In this document: piece by piece, positions 1 to 10,515 of the stretch
How positions within the stretch are numbered: the stretch's first letter is position 1
How the letters are laid out: each line of letters opens with the position of its first letter
Assembly (NCBI GenBank): GCA_022606425.2
Contig: JAHDVF020000587.1
Coordinates: 186,001 to 250,000, forward strand
DNA length: 64,000 nt
Direction: 5' to 3'
Source: Lepidostoma basale
Taxonomy: Eukaryota; Arthropoda; Insecta; Trichoptera; Lepidostomatidae
The notes under the pieces: generated by a model
Database searches by the model: none
Told to the model about the DNA's origin: nothing
What the model saw: only the letters and a program-made list of their open reading frames with translations
Made by a program: the position numbers and the translations under genes

Positions 1-370
1 TCGAGTTGATCGCGGCGGACGAATTGAAGCTCTAGAGAGTGTAGGGGATGGTTGAGTATTGGGGTAAGTTGGATAGGGTGAATAGATTCCGGACGTGACT
101 GAAATGCTGAGTTTTCCCCAGTCGGCCCCCCTCCCTGCGGTGACTATCGCCATAACGTCATGTGTGGGAATTTTGTCGATTCTTTAACAAACTAAGTTAT
201 ATATTGAGAAATTCGTGTTTTTTCTATGCGGTGACAATGCAACCGATTATCCAAGTTATTTTTATTTTGAATATCCATTGTTTTGGCCTAAACACTATGA
301 TACTTTAAAACACTGTTATTATATAATACGCATCACAATTTATTATTTTATTTCTATGAAATTGATTTTT
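1..370. other. Unassigned intergenic or intronic sequence
   Basis: I see no coding exon, RNA gene or recognisable repeat here. The right part is AT-rich and runs into the ATT-repeat tail of the adjacent CR1-like copy. Confidence 0.5.
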
Positions 371-374
371 ATAT

Positions 375-625
375 TTTATTATTATTATTCTGATGACTTG
401 TATTTTAAGTGCGCCGTTTTGTAAAATCAATTACTCTAAGGGCGCGCTAGGAAATGACTGACCGTACAGTGCAGTCTTTAGAAGTTTCCTAAATTTAACG
501 TCACTGTCCTTATACTTAAAACTAACATGGAAGCTATTCCACGCCAACGGACCCGCAACGCTGAAATCACGATCATAGAAACTTGCTTTATTGGCTCTGA
601 TTGTAATGGTTATGTTGTTTGCGCT
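375..625 (-). mobile_element. CR1-like LINE 3' end, subfamily A
   Basis: The minus strand encodes the C-terminal tail of a CR1-like reverse transcriptase protein: ANKASFYDRDFSVAGPLAWN, then the terminal FGQSFPSAPLE-type end. A 3' UTR hairpin (about 411-447) and an ATT tail follow at the low-coordinate side. The copy is 5'-truncated and abuts a TTAG-tailed LINE fragment, so one ORF spans both families. It is non-functional. Confidence 0.75.
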
Positions 626-639
626 TGTTTCTACATCGT

Positions 640-727
640 GCTTGTTCATACATCGTGTCATGCACGCACGTCGATTTCTAAGGCTCTTTACGTGGCCAAC
701 ATTGAATATTTCTATTATTTTGAACAA
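640..727 (-). mobile_element. TTAG-tailed LINE fragment
   Basis: The minus strand matches the near-C-terminal segment of the dominant RTE-like LINE (NVGHVKSLRNRRACMTRCMN). It is cut by the neighbouring CR1-like insertion and lacks the tail. Confidence 0.65.
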
Positions 728-814
728 AAATGTTTATTTTTACTAAAATGTTAATTTCTCTTTTTTTATACACTTTGTATATAGATCACTTATATTAAAA
801 AATAAAATTATGTA

Positions 815-845
815 GACATGTTTCGGACAAACAGTCCTTCTTCAG
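815..845 (-). ncRNA. Hammerhead ribozyme motif, type I minimal
   Basis: Minus strand reads CTGAAGA, one extra A, stem II GGAC/GTCC with a TGTTT loop, GAAA, palindromic stem III ACATGT, then C at the predicted cleavage site. All core positions of CUGANGA...GAAA...UH are present. The extra base before stem II recurs in all families here. Cleavage is predicted, not shown. Confidence 0.7.
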
Positions 846-968
846 TAAAGATACATTTTTTAAAAATATTATAAAATTGTTTACATTATCTGACAGATGT
901 TCTTAATCTTTATAACATCTGTCAGATCATGTAAACAATTTTATAATATTTAAAAAAAATTATCTTTA

Positions 969-999
969 CCGAAGAATTACTATTTGTCCGAAACATGTC
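969..999 (+). ncRNA. Degenerate hammerhead motif
   Basis: This is the plus-strand partner in the same foldback: CCGAAGA (U4 changed to C), a weakened stem II, then GTCC, GAAA and ACATGT-C. Probably inactive. Confidence 0.5.
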
Positions 1000-1127
1000 T
1001 ATATAATTTTATTTTTTAATATAAGTGTTGTAAATACAAAGTGTATAAAAAAGAAAAAGAGAAATAAACCATCATAATAACACAAAGTATGGCGTATATA
1101 GAAGAAATTGTAAAATGTTTGTTTATC

Positions 1128-1216
1128 TTTAACTAGTTCATAAAATGGAGCTACAGCTCCCTTGTGATGATTAATTCATAAAAATGGCACTCTATAAATC
1201 ATCCAACTTATTATTA
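1128..1216 (+). mobile_element. CR1-like LINE 3' UTR, subfamily D
   Basis: Non-coding 3' terminus containing the hairpin with inner stem ATGA/TCAT, followed by an ATT-rich tail. It matches the ends at 23220-23310, 46665 and 47155. Confidence 0.65.
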
Positions 1217-1590
1217 CTATTAAAGAAAGTATATTGTATATCAGTTTCCTTCGTATTGTCACCCCAGCCATGCTTCTCCGACACGCGCCCTCCCAGATCC
1301 GACGGAGAAGTCTGTGGTCCGTGTAAATGATGTCAGTTGAGGGATACGATACCGCTACGGTATGCTACGCTCCGTAGCTATCTCTACGACACCCCACACT
1401 TGATATCTGCGGTACATGCTACGCCAATTCTGTTTGAGTCTCTATTTATATTCAATTGTTAATAAAACACGAAAGTGGGGTGTACGTTTTTGCATGTGTT
1501 GAGTAGTAAGTAAAATATTCTAATGCTAAAACAAATAAATTAAAAAAACTTACGTAGTATTTATCACGTACATTAAAAAAAAAATCATCC
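1217..1590. other. Unassigned sequence
   Basis: A locally GC-richer, apparently single-copy patch (about 1260-1430) with no splice-bounded ORF that I can support. The rest is AT-rich. Confidence 0.4.
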
Positions 1591-2136
1591 AACAAAGTGA
1601 ATGGTGCACTTAAAGTTGTCATCGAAAATAAAAAACCTACCCAAAAAAGTTAAAATGGCAGCACAATGGTGTTCTTGTACCGACCCTTATGTATGGAAGC
1701 GAAGCATGGAACTGTCAAAAGAAGGATGAAAGTAGAATAAATGAAGTAGAAATGAGATGTCTTAGACGAATGTGTAGATACTCTGTGTATTATAGAGTGT
1801 CGAATAAAAATATAGAATGTGAATGCGGTGCGAATGATGCTGTAATGAACAAAATAATGAAAGGATCATTAAGATGGTTTCGTCACATGGAAAGAATGAA
1901 TGAAGAAAGAATGGTAAAACAATTTTATGTTAACGATGTAAACGTGGCACGATCAAATAAATCTAATAATTTATGTCGTCCACGTGAGTAGTCAGAGAAA
2001 TCGACGCACGTGCATGATTCGATGTATAAATGTTGAGGAAGCGAGAGAAATATGTCAGAAAAGAAAAGTATGGCAGTCCATTCTTTCTGCCTACCCCTTC
2101 GGAGAGACCGCGTGATGGTTAGTTAGTTTTTAGTTA
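1591..2136 (+). mobile_element. TTAG-tailed LINE, 5'-truncated copy
   Basis: Encodes the region after the RT domain: LMYGSEAWNCQKKDESRI, MRCLRRMCRYSV, LRWFRHMERMNEERMVKQ, then YPFGETA-type terminal residues, followed by a GGTTAGTTAG tail. A stop near 1989 and frame changes break it. Nothing of the endonuclease or RT core remains. Confidence 0.8.
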
Positions 2137-2254
2137 AAAAAAAGGCTAACAGCAAAGATTTAAATTTATCGTATAAGAATTTATTTACAATCTTCAATAT
2201 GTACAGAAAAGAGCTCATATTTATAAAGAAGGAGTCTGATCACGAGGGTTCAAT

Positions 2255-2352
2255 TGAGAGCTGCGAGCGCGCCCTGTTACGAAAGTGCGACATGATGAAA
2301 TTAACCATCAAAGATAAATAAAGACCGTATATTTCACACGCGTGCCAACTCA
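2255..2352 (+). repeat. Short dispersed repeat (shared with 52136-52232)
   Basis: Shares about 90 bp with 52136-52232, including GTTACG(A/G)AAGTGCGA(C/T)ATGATGAA and the following AACTCA. No coding potential is seen. Family unknown. Confidence 0.5.
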
Positions 2353-3100
2353 TGAATTGCGATAACATGTCATGAAACAAGAGAAATATTGTAAAATAAA
2401 ATTTAGCGCAAAACTATTTTCGAAGTTTTACTTTTCTTGGCGCGTTTTTAATACAACCTTTATTATTTATATTTAATATATTTCTTCTATTATTTTATCG
2501 TCTTTTCTACTAACGTAAAGTACTGCCACACGTAATAAATTGTTTGTGTTATTTTTTTTGTTACGCCAATGAAAAATAACTTTTTACGTGCGTACATAAG
2601 TGGTATACACACGGTTTTTTAATACTTGAGTGTAAAAAAACTTTCGTATATATAACAACTTGTAGAAGACACTTAAGAAAACCTTACACCCGGTCCCTGT
2701 TCGTGGAGAGACCGACGTCGACGCCTCTCCGATCCGGCGCTGAATCCACAAGCGTGTCGTCTAGTATGTAAGCGTCGGCGTCGGCCGGAAGTCAGCGCTA
2801 CGCCTTATTCAACCGGAAACGGATGGCCGCAACCGGCTCCACACACTTCCGGCCGCGCTGAATTATTCATACCCCAACATGTCGGCGGCTGTTTTAAATT
2901 GTTTCTAGCCTCTTTGAATTTACTGCGATGGAACGAAGTTAGATTTTTAAATTAAGAAGACTCCATAAAACATATACGAAATTTAAAAATGACAAATAAA
3001 ATTGTTAAAATGATGTTCACCCTTATTTTTATCTTATTAAAAGTGAGATTTTTAGAAGATTTTTTGTATTCATAGTATCGTACATTTTTGATACCTTTTA
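2353..3100. other. Unassigned sequence with a GC-rich island
   Basis: AT-rich apart from a GC-rich patch at about 2690-2890 with several CpG-containing hexamers. No ORF or splice signals support an exon. It could be unique host non-coding DNA. Confidence 0.4.
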
Positions 3101-3101
3101 A

Positions 3102-3420
3102 AACTAACTAACTAACCAACCATCATACCGTCTCTCCGAAGAGGTAGGCAGCAAGAATGGACCGCCACACTGTTCTGTCCTGACATACTTCTCGCTTCCT
3201 CTACATACTCATCTTGTCATGCACGCACGTAGATTTCTCCGACTCCTCACGTGACCGACATATAATATTTGATTGATTTGATCGTGCCACGTTTTCTTCG
3301 ACCTTCCTCTATTTTTAGCTCTGTTTACGTCGTTTACATATTCTTCTACCTTCTTCACCAAACCATCATAACGACCCTCGCATTCACTTCTTATACTTGC
3401 TTTTGACACTCTATACCTAA
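3102..3420 (-). mobile_element. TTAG-tailed LINE, 5'-truncated copy
   Basis: Begins at the low end with AACTAACTAAC (tail) and CACTGTTCTGTCC. The minus strand carries KNRGRSKKTWHDQINQILYV and a terminal CMTR segment. Pseudogenised. Confidence 0.75.
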
Positions 3421-4030
3421 CCTTAATATATCTTTATACCTAGTATTTGTATACCATTGCATACAATTTTTAGTTGTATACCATTTTAAGTGAGCAGAAA
3501 TCTTTCAAGAGATAAATTTCTTTGTTGAAAAACTATACTAACCATATTATATTCAAAATAAGAACAAATTGTATATAAACATCTTATTTTGAAAAAGCCG
3601 CAAGAACATTTTTCAACATAACATGAAGTTATATCCATTTCGTTGCGTTTTAAGAGCCCATATTAGTAGTGTAAATCTTCACAGAATTTCAGCTGAAATT
3701 CTAACGGCGAATTGCATCCAATATTCATGGAGAGTTTGCAAGCGAGCGCTTTCTTGTTTGCTTTTAGTAACCCGCTAAGTGAGTGTACTGACGGCGACAG
3801 GCGCCCACCCCACGCCACCCCCCGGCGATGGGTGGAGCGGCGAGCGCTGGGAAGCTACCGACCGTGTTTTCTAATAAATTTATTACGTACGTGACTACGG
3901 GCGGATCGTGTGCAGCTTCCGAGCCTGTAAAGTGTCGCTTTAATTTTTCACATACAACTTTATTATTGAGACGTGAAATTCAAATGCTGCCCGTAATTTA
4001 TATCATTGATTTTAACATTTCGAATGCTCG
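3421..4030. other. Unassigned sequence
   Basis: Mixed AT-rich sequence with a GC-rich stretch at 3780-3850. Short ORFs here have no recognisable domain and no convincing splice context. Confidence 0.4.
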
Positions 4031-4032
4031 TT

Positions 4033-4715
4033 ATGTCTTCTTCTCTGGTTTCAATCCTGGGATTGGTTTGCAGCAATTTCCTCCATTATTCTCTTCCATT
4101 TTTCCCTGTCTTGTGCGGCTCTTTTGAAATCTGCATATGATGAGCAGCGTACGTCCACCAACAGGTCCTCCTGGTACTCTCGGCGTGGGCGTCCCCTAGA
4201 GTTTGTCCCCTCGATCATACCCTCCATTATGGCATGCAAGAGACCTTCTTGACGTATTACATGGCCGATCCATCTTACACGCCTTTCGGACAAGGTCCTG
4301 AGCAGGTGCCTTCCTCCTTCGATTCCTTGAAGAAATTCCTCATTCGTGATGTGGTCTCTCCAGGAAATTCCAAAGAGTCTTCTATAGGACCACATCTCAA
4401 AAGCCTCTAGTCTCCGCTTATCCCTTTCGGATAGGCACCATGTCTCACAGCCGTACATCAAGACACTCCATACATAGGTCTTGATGAGGAGTATTCTCAG
4501 TTTTAGGTCTATATTATTTGACTCTATTATTTTCGACCTTTTATTAAATGCAAGCCTAGCCTGATGTATACGGCTGTCAACCTCACTCTTAGACCGACCG
4601 TCCCATGTTATTTTGCTCCCGAGGTAGACAAACTCCTTGGTGTTCTTTAGTGGAACTCCTGACATCACTACTCTCATCTGATGTATGATTTCAAAATATA
4701 TATCAAACATGTGTA
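4033..4715 (-). mobile_element. RTE-like LINE 3' half, GAAGAA-type
   Basis: The longest LINE protein remnant in the window: 219 residues open on the minus strand (4051-4710). It starts after the RT catalytic site and carries EFVYLGSKITWDGRS (the segment that follows RT), MYGCETWCLSERDKRRLEAF, ISWRDHITNEE, RRVRWIGHVIRQE, GRPRREYQEDLL and KRAAQDREKWKRIMEEIAAN. This layout is typical of RTE-clade endonuclease-reverse-transcriptase proteins in insects. The 5' two thirds (endonuclease, YADD) is missing, so the copy is dead on arrival. A short GAAGAAGACAT tail lies at 4033-4045. Confidence 0.85.
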
Positions 4716-4727
4716 GAATGTTAAGAT

Positions 4728-4870
4728 AATTCGGGTGGTGGTCTAGGGGAAAGAACGCTTGGCTCCTGATCCAGAGGACTTGGGTTCAAGCCTGGACACG
4801 ACCAGATTCCTTCTTCATAATAATGAGCTATTTTCTGCTCATATTGAAGATTTTAAAAATAAATTCTAAT
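4728..4870 (+). mobile_element. tRNA-derived SINE
   Basis: A tRNA-like head at about 4733-4803 has an A-box-like TGGTCTAGGGG and a B-box-like GGTTCAAGCC, followed by an unrelated AT-rich body. The acceptor stem does not pair well, so I read it as a SINE head and not a working tRNA gene. Confidence 0.6.
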
Positions 4871-5239
4871 ATGATTGATTTAATCCTGGGTATTAGTCTT
4901 TTATAATAAATAAATAATAATGATGACGATTTATTGTAGGGTAACCTACCGTTTTTTTTTAATAATAATAATAATGACTATTTATTGTAGTGTAACATAC
5001 AGTGATTGTTAATACAAATGCAAATGAACAAACTAACAGTTAAATAAATACATAGAAGATATAAGTTATATATACAGGTATAAGTATACATTCACAAATA
5101 TTTGTTCTTCAAATATTCTGGTCAAATTCTTTGGCATATAGAATGGAATAATACTCCTAGCGGCTTCTAACAATATGTTAGGCGACAGCTTTCGCATTGT
5201 GTTAATAAGGTAGTTTGCTAAATGCCGAAAATCATTCTC

Positions 5240-5540
5240 CATAGATGGCGTTAGTGGGTCGGTTGTATAGGTTAATCTTGAAAAATTCACAAGTGCAACC
5301 AAATCTACATAGATGGCTGACTGAAACTGACACGTGAAGATAGATATGGATTTTGAAGTATATATACATCTTCCAAAAAGTTGTCATGCATGATCACAAT
5401 AACAAAGGTGGAATGGGGAATGTTGTAATTACATAAAGCGTGCGCTTAACCCAACCAATGACAGGTCATAAGTCCTGTAAACACCTTGATCATCCATGTT
5501 CAGTTTCCAGTTTACGTCTTCGTCTCTATTGAGATACAAT
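5240..5540 (-). repeat. TTGTATCTC foldback repeat, one arm
   Basis: Matches the family whose termini read TTGTATCTCAATAGAGAC inward; the high end carries the complementary terminus. Related copies are at 19538, 23851, 35595 and 43672. No coding potential. Confidence 0.6.
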
Positions 5541-5559
5541 TAAAATTTACATAGAAGAC

Positions 5560-5762
5560 ATTTAAATAAAGACATTGTATCAATATTTTTAACTATTCTT
5601 CTCTCATTCAGTCGTTCCATATGTCCAAACCATCTAAGTGACCCTTTCTTAATTTTATTTATCACGCATTCATCCGCCTTACATTCCTTTCTTACTTCAT
5701 CATTAGATTTGCTATCATACATTGTTTTTCCGCATAATATTCTTAGTGACCTCATTTCTACG
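5560..5762 (-). mobile_element. TTAG-tailed LINE internal fragment
   Basis: The minus strand encodes MRSLRILCGKTMYDS, CKADECVINKIKKGSLRWFG and HMERLNERRIVK. Both ends are truncated; no tail. Confidence 0.7.
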
Positions 5763-5817
5763 GCTATTCTATTTGTATTTAACGTTTAAAAAAATTGCAG
5801 TTATTTTTATTTAAATA

Positions 5818-5925
5818 TAATATGTTATAGTTCTTGGTCCATTAGGTTGGCTTCGCCTTATTTGGTTTTCCCCATCCATTCTAACTGCAAATGTCTGGAA
5901 TCAAACAAAACAATTTTTCGGCAGT
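5818..5925. repeat. Dispersed repeat (shared with 40058-40167)
   Basis: About 105 bp align with 40058-40167, including GTTCTTGGTCCAT(A/T)AGGTTGGC and TCTGGAATCAAACAAAAC. Family unknown. Confidence 0.5.
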
Positions 5926-6109
5926 AATCGGCAAAAAGTAATAAACATTCCTGGAATCCAAGATGACAGATGTAGAGACATGAAGATAGCCGAAGACAAT
6001 AGAGGGTGTGAGAGTTGTTCGTCTAGAACATGACAGAGAGGTCTACACTAGAGTCATAGCCGATGTCCGGGGGCCTGATACTTCACTTTGAGAAGTAGAA
6101 ATTTCTTTC

Positions 6110-6320
6110 TTTCTTTAACAGCCGTTGTCGTCCACTGCTGGACATATGCCTCCCCCATACTTCTTCATCTCATATCATACGGGGGGTGGTTGGCATAACA
6201 ACGCCACGCTTGCCAGACGGGTTGGCGAGGTGTCCTTCCACGTTAGCTTATGCATCAATATTATCCACCGAGGTTATTCACACTCGATCTCTAACATTTC
6301 GCATAGTTTCCAGGGGAGAC
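6110..6320 (-). mobile_element. RTE-like 3' end fragment, GTCCACTGCTGGACATA type
   Basis: Contains GTCGTCCACTGCTGGACATA and a downstream TTGCCAGACGGGTTGGCGA segment, landmarks of RTE-like 3' ends common in insect genomes (recognised from memory). No intact coding sequence. Confidence 0.5.
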
Positions 6321-6351
6321 CTAAGTCGAGGAGGTGTGGATAGGTACTTGG

Positions 6352-6800
6352 GATTTTATTTCATTTCATTTATTTTAATTTATTTTGATAAAAATCACAA
6401 ACATTACAGACATACAATTCCAAATCGTTTGCAATTACATTTTAAAAAGAGAAGCATTAAAAAAAATTAAGCTTAGGAATAAGAAAAAATCATAACATTG
6501 ATATTGCATCCCTGAGGCAACTCACACTATCACGAAATATGTCGACCTCCGAGGCGATCCGATTAAGCAATAAGATTGCCCTGTCCACAGGCAACCATTG
6601 GCGGGTTGGTTCTGCAGCGTGGCAAATAAATCTGTGCTGTCTTTGACGAAGGTAATTATCAGGGACAAATAGACCTACATCACTCAGGACATCCGAGTTC
6701 TGTATACGGCCGCCAATCAGCTGAAAGAAGTGAACTCCCAAGTGAATATTCCTCCTTCTCTCCAATGATTGGTAGCTTAGCAGATCAATCCTTCAGCGTA
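6352..6800 (-). mobile_element. Jockey-like LINE 3' end
   Basis: The minus strand encodes RRNIHLGVHFFQLIGGRIQN, FVPDNYLRQRQHR and LNRIASEVDIFRDS, homologous to the copy at 25338-25814. The low end holds an AT-rich 3' UTR. Confidence 0.7.
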
Positions 6801-7425
6801 GCATGGACATCACCACGGTGGTGGCCATGCACCGCTCGGAGAGTCAATAGGATCCTCCTTACTCCCCCCTATACAAGTAGAAATACAGATCGATATTATA
6901 AAAAAATCAGATGGGTGATGGCTCCCGTGTCTATTTCTTATCTTGATTGTATACGAATCATTTTTCCGTTCTCTCAGAAAAGCGTCCTAATTTCATTTTC
7001 CTCATTCTTCGTTTAATATTCCTCCACATTACCCTGCCTTTATTTATAAATCTCACGATTCCCTCCGCCGGCGGGCGAATGCCTCCACGCTCTGGGAATT
7101 GAGCGAGCGTAGGGGAGGAACGGAGGTAGAAGAAAAAATATATTAAACAAGGTTATTTCGAATATTTTCACGTGGAAATTATGTAAATGAATTTGGGGTG
7201 CAATAAAAGCTCGGAAAAGGTAAATATGTATGTATAACGTAATTTTATTTTGCTTCCATAACAAAATCAGTGGCGACTCTTCTCAGTCTTCTCCATCCGG
7301 TACTGTGTAGCTAGTACACATTCTTTATCTTATTCTAGTTTATCTGTTTTTGAACAGGGGACATTATAATTATTATTGTAATTGAAAAAACAAAGCTTAT
7401 GTTTTACTTTAATTTATTAAATATT
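6801..7425. other. Unassigned sequence
   Basis: No recognised gene or repeat. A GC-rich patch at 7060-7120 lacks an ORF with splice support. Confidence 0.35.
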
Positions 7426-7920
7426 GGGTGTTTTTTTAGAGGTATACAATACATATTTAAAATGAAAAAAATAAACACATTAAATTAATGTTAATGTCTA
7501 TGATATTGGCTTTATTTAATTGATAATTTTATGCCATTATTGTTTAAATATGATTTCGGGCATATGAACGCCACGGCTAGCTCGAATGAAGTGCAATCGT
7601 GAAATCCAATTTTCGACAGTTGTCGTCTCTGTGGTTGCGTATTATCCACTAGAGAGTACGTAGTGCGAAAACGATCCATGGTCATCAGAATAACTTGCTC
7701 GGATGGACGATTATGTCGACCGTAAAATGGACGTAGCGCACGATAAGTTTGGCGAACTGAACCATGATTTTCAAAATATATTTACAAAATATATTTACAG
7801 AATAGTGCTTGTGTAAAATATATTTACACAAGCACTATTCTGACGTCAGTCTATTTATGGTGAAATGGCAAAACGTACTGACTACAAATCAACTGTCAAA
7901 TTGACAGTCTGCAGAAACAA
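7426..7920 (-). pseudogene. Broken mariner-like transposon
   Basis: A terminal sequence GGGTGTTTTTTTAGAGGTAT starts at 7426. Between about 7555 and 7780 the minus strand translates to a helix-turn-helix segment (NHGSVRQTYRALRPFYGRHN, then PSEQVILMTMDRFRTTYSLV), like the N-terminal DUF4817 domain of mariner-type transposases. The catalytic DDE part is missing. The transposase 5' side ends at about 7920, where a CR1-like copy has inserted. Fragments of the same family occur at 42753-42943. Confidence 0.7.
7796..7841. repeat. Short perfect hairpin
   Basis: CAGAATAGTGCTTGTGTAAA is followed, after a few bases, by its near-exact reverse complement ending CACTATTCTG. It lies inside the mariner remnant. 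Confidence 0.6.
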
Positions 7921-8335
7921 TAATAATAATAATATGCTAACTTTTAAAGCGCCGTTTTTTGTGATGTAATCACCTCAAGGGCGCATTAAGACGTGTTTTA
8001 AATCTAAAAATCTAAATGTGACCGCTTAAAAAGCGATCGGTTTAAAAGTGTAGTAGAACAAAGTATAAATGTTTAACTTGGGTATGAAATATGAAAAAGA
8101 TGGGTTTTCAATTTAGATCTGAAATCTGTCGGATCATTTATGCATCTAAGGTGTGAAGGGAGATTGTTCCAAGCTGATGGACCGGCTACCGCGAACGCTC
8201 GATTCCCGAAATTTGTACTGGGGCAACACTTCGGCGCAACTAATCTTCCTATTGCTGAGGAGTTCGCCGAGCGAAGTGTGGATTTCCTTGAATTTAGGCT
8301 GTCCGTTATACAGGGTTCAGATATATAACTTGGTG
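7921..8335 (-). mobile_element. CR1-like LINE 3' end, subfamily B
   Basis: Minus-strand copy of the element at 56955-57545: an ATT tail at 7918-7933, a 3' hairpin at about 7950-7985, then the C-terminal coding segment (SPSEVWISLNL region antisense to STLRSANSS). 5'-truncated, and inserted into the mariner remnant. Confidence 0.75.
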
Positions 8336-8567
8336 AACCTAACCTCTAAACAAACACCCTATACAATAAAAATATTAATTTATTGTTTCTTGAACAATGG
8401 TGTAAAACTCCATATTAAATAATGAATACGAATGAAATCGTCAATTTTCTAGAAGTTTTATTATGGGGGATTTTATATTAGGGGAATGACATGTTTCGCA
8501 TTTCCAAGGCATTATCAAATGTGACTAAATTTCAGCTCGTTGATGTTTATATACACTAGTAAATATA
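8336..8567 (-). repeat. Hammerhead-repeat remnant (ACATGT family)
   Basis: At 8488-8518 the minus strand reads TTGATAA, a weak stem II, GCGAAA and palindromic ACATGT-C. Similar remnants are at 25030-25080 and 49095-49145. The catalytic CTGATGA is mutated, so it is probably inactive. Confidence 0.45.
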
Positions 8568-8830
8568 CACGGTCTTCCGATCTGATGAGCCACAGCGTGT
8601 GGGATTCTGGAGGGATCCATCCTCTGCACGTTCATTCCAGTATCTTCTGCGTTTTCTACCCCATCTCACGACATCTTCCACCTTGCAGATTTCGCGGATA
8701 TCCGTGTTCTTCACCCTATTCCGCGGCTGTTTTCTGTGGGCTGTGAGCAAGTTGGCTGTTTTACGACCAGCAGGTTGCTAACCATGTTTATCAACTCTAC
8801 TCTTTTCTTATCGGGGCTTGGGAATTTGTA
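8568..8830 (-). mobile_element. RTE-like LINE fragment
   Basis: The minus strand encodes KNTDIREICKVEDVVRWGRK and RRRYWNERAEDG, homologous to the fragments at 17636 and 25913. Both ends truncated. Confidence 0.65.
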
Positions 8831-9204
8831 AGACTTTAAAATATATAATATGCAGGGTTGGTGGTTCATTTGCTTCTAAAACCATGGCACGCCACTGCGC
8901 TCAACTCTTTAGGGGTGTCGCGTTCTTGTTTAAGTAACCCCCTGGGGGTAGTGAGGCTCCTGCCGCCTCTCGCCCCCGCGTCCCCCACGCCCGCTCAGGG
9001 GTTGGAGTGCATATTTCACTCGTTATCGTTCATCTCTTTATGATTCCACCCCGCGTGTTAGCTGTGTTAATTATTTGAAATGTGGCAGAGTTAAAGTTGT
9101 CAAAGCGATTAGGGGAGTGTTTTGCTCCGTGGAAATTTTATGTAATTGAATTCGTATTTTTTATTTATATATTTATTTTTGTATACAACAGGTTGTAAAA
9201 AAAC
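8831..9204. other. Unassigned sequence
   Basis: No recognised feature. A GC-rich patch at 8935-9005 without a supported ORF. Confidence 0.35.
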
Positions 9205-9295
9205 AATGATGTTCTTGTAACGACCATTATGTATGGAAGCGAAACATGGAACAGGCAAAATAAGGAAGAAACTAGAATAAATTCAGTAGAATTGT
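9205..9295 (+). mobile_element. TTAG-tailed LINE fragment
   Basis: Carries the MYGSET-WNRQN segment. It is cut off by the CR1-like copy that follows. Confidence 0.6.
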
Positions 9296-9905
9296 TAAGT
9301 CTGGTTTCTTCCAACTGAGACAGCCAAAGCATATAAGAAGATATTTACCAATTGGTGAAGCTAGGACCCTCGTAAATTCTTTTGTAGTGTCACGTTTAGA
9401 TTATCTAACGGAATGTACGCTGGATTGCCGAATAATCAATTAAGCAGAATACAAAGCGTATTAAATGCTGCTGCCCGATTGATTATGGGGCAACAAAAAT
9501 ACTGTCATACCACACCGCTCCTAAAGCACCTTCACTGGCTTAAAATCCGAGAGCGAGTAAAATATAAATTGTGTTTGACAGTGTTTAAGGCTCGACACCA
9601 GAGAGCGCCAGCGTATATATCGGACCTCTGTGTGATACCCATGCCAACAGAAAAGCAACGTTCACTCCGATCAGTAGAAACAAGTGCAAACAACATAACA
9701 ATTCAAGTCAAAGCCAATAAAGCAAGTTTCTATGATCGTGCTTTCAGCGTTGCGGGTCCGTTGACGCGGAATAGCCTCCATGTTAGTATTAAGTATGAGG
9801 ATGGTGACGTTAAATTTAAGAAACTTCTGAAGACTGCACTGTTCGGTCAGTCATTCCCTAGTGCGCCCTTAGAGTAATTGATATTACAAAAAGGCCCACT
9901 TAAAA
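9296..9905 (+). mobile_element. CR1-like LINE 3' end, subfamily A
   Basis: The best subfamily A copy. Upstream frames give RTLVNSFVVSRLDYL. The open segment 9413-9877 gives MYAGLPNNQLSRIQSVLNAA, then HLHWLKIRERVKYKLCLTVF, APAYISDLC, ANKASFYDRAFSVAGPL and a terminal FGQSFPSAPLE. This order (SRLDY, LP, LQ-NAA, H-LHWL-R, YISDLC) is characteristic of CR1-like reverse transcriptase C-termini. A frameshift near 9410 separates the two parts. The 3' hairpin is at 9863-9897. Confidence 0.85.
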
Positions 9906-10515
9906 ATACAAGTCATCAGAATAAAAATAAAAATTGTTCCTTCTAATTCTATCGTAATGTTTCGGACAAAACAATGGACTATTTAAAAAAAATGTATTTT
10001 ATACTATTTTTAAAGTCTTTCATATTTACGTTTCCTTTCAGAATGTTTTGCTTGTCCGACAGGTAATAAAACATAATTCAACATCCCTGTCGAGTTTCAG
10101 TGGAATGAGCGCTTATTTCCAAAGCGTTTTCTGTATATGCGCCCACTCGGCGCGATACATGTTTAATGCTATCGGAAAAGAATTGCGGGAAAAGGCGTCA
10201 AAGATGAAAAACACAAGTTCACCCCCTGCCCCGTAAAAGCCAACGCACTTACGTGGATTGTTAAGAATTAGCCGGTCATAAGTCAAATTTCAAAATCGAT
10301 GTTAAAAATACCAAAAAAATCCTAGATCCAAAGAAATGTCCCAGTAACAATAATTGACCATCCCCAACCGCGAACCTTTTACCGTGTGCGCGCGCAAATA
10401 GTTGAAACTTGTCCCCCTAACGAAGTGCACGTCGTCATTGTTCTTAGCGCTCTCGGTGTAAACATTAAACAAGGAGAATTTTGCCTTGTCCACCTAATAT
10501 TTCGAAGTTATCGTT
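9906..10515. other. Mostly unassigned; hammerhead-repeat remnant at the left
   Basis: Near 9955-9990 is a GTTTCGGACAAAACAATGGAC block that recurs in the hammerhead repeats at 43080 and 48310. The rest has no recognised feature apart from the sequence just upstream of the pseudogene start. Confidence 0.4.

Larger units (their letters stand above)
765..1065. repeat. Foldback repeat with two inverted hammerhead-like motifs
   Basis: The outer arms are reverse complements (TACACTTTGTAT near 768 and ATACAAAGTGTA near 1035). The inner part contains a second inverted repeat (ATCTGACAGATGTT near 890 against AACATCTGTCAGAT near 915). One hammerhead-like core lies in each arm. I infer a Penelope-like or retrozyme-derived element. 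Confidence 0.6.
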
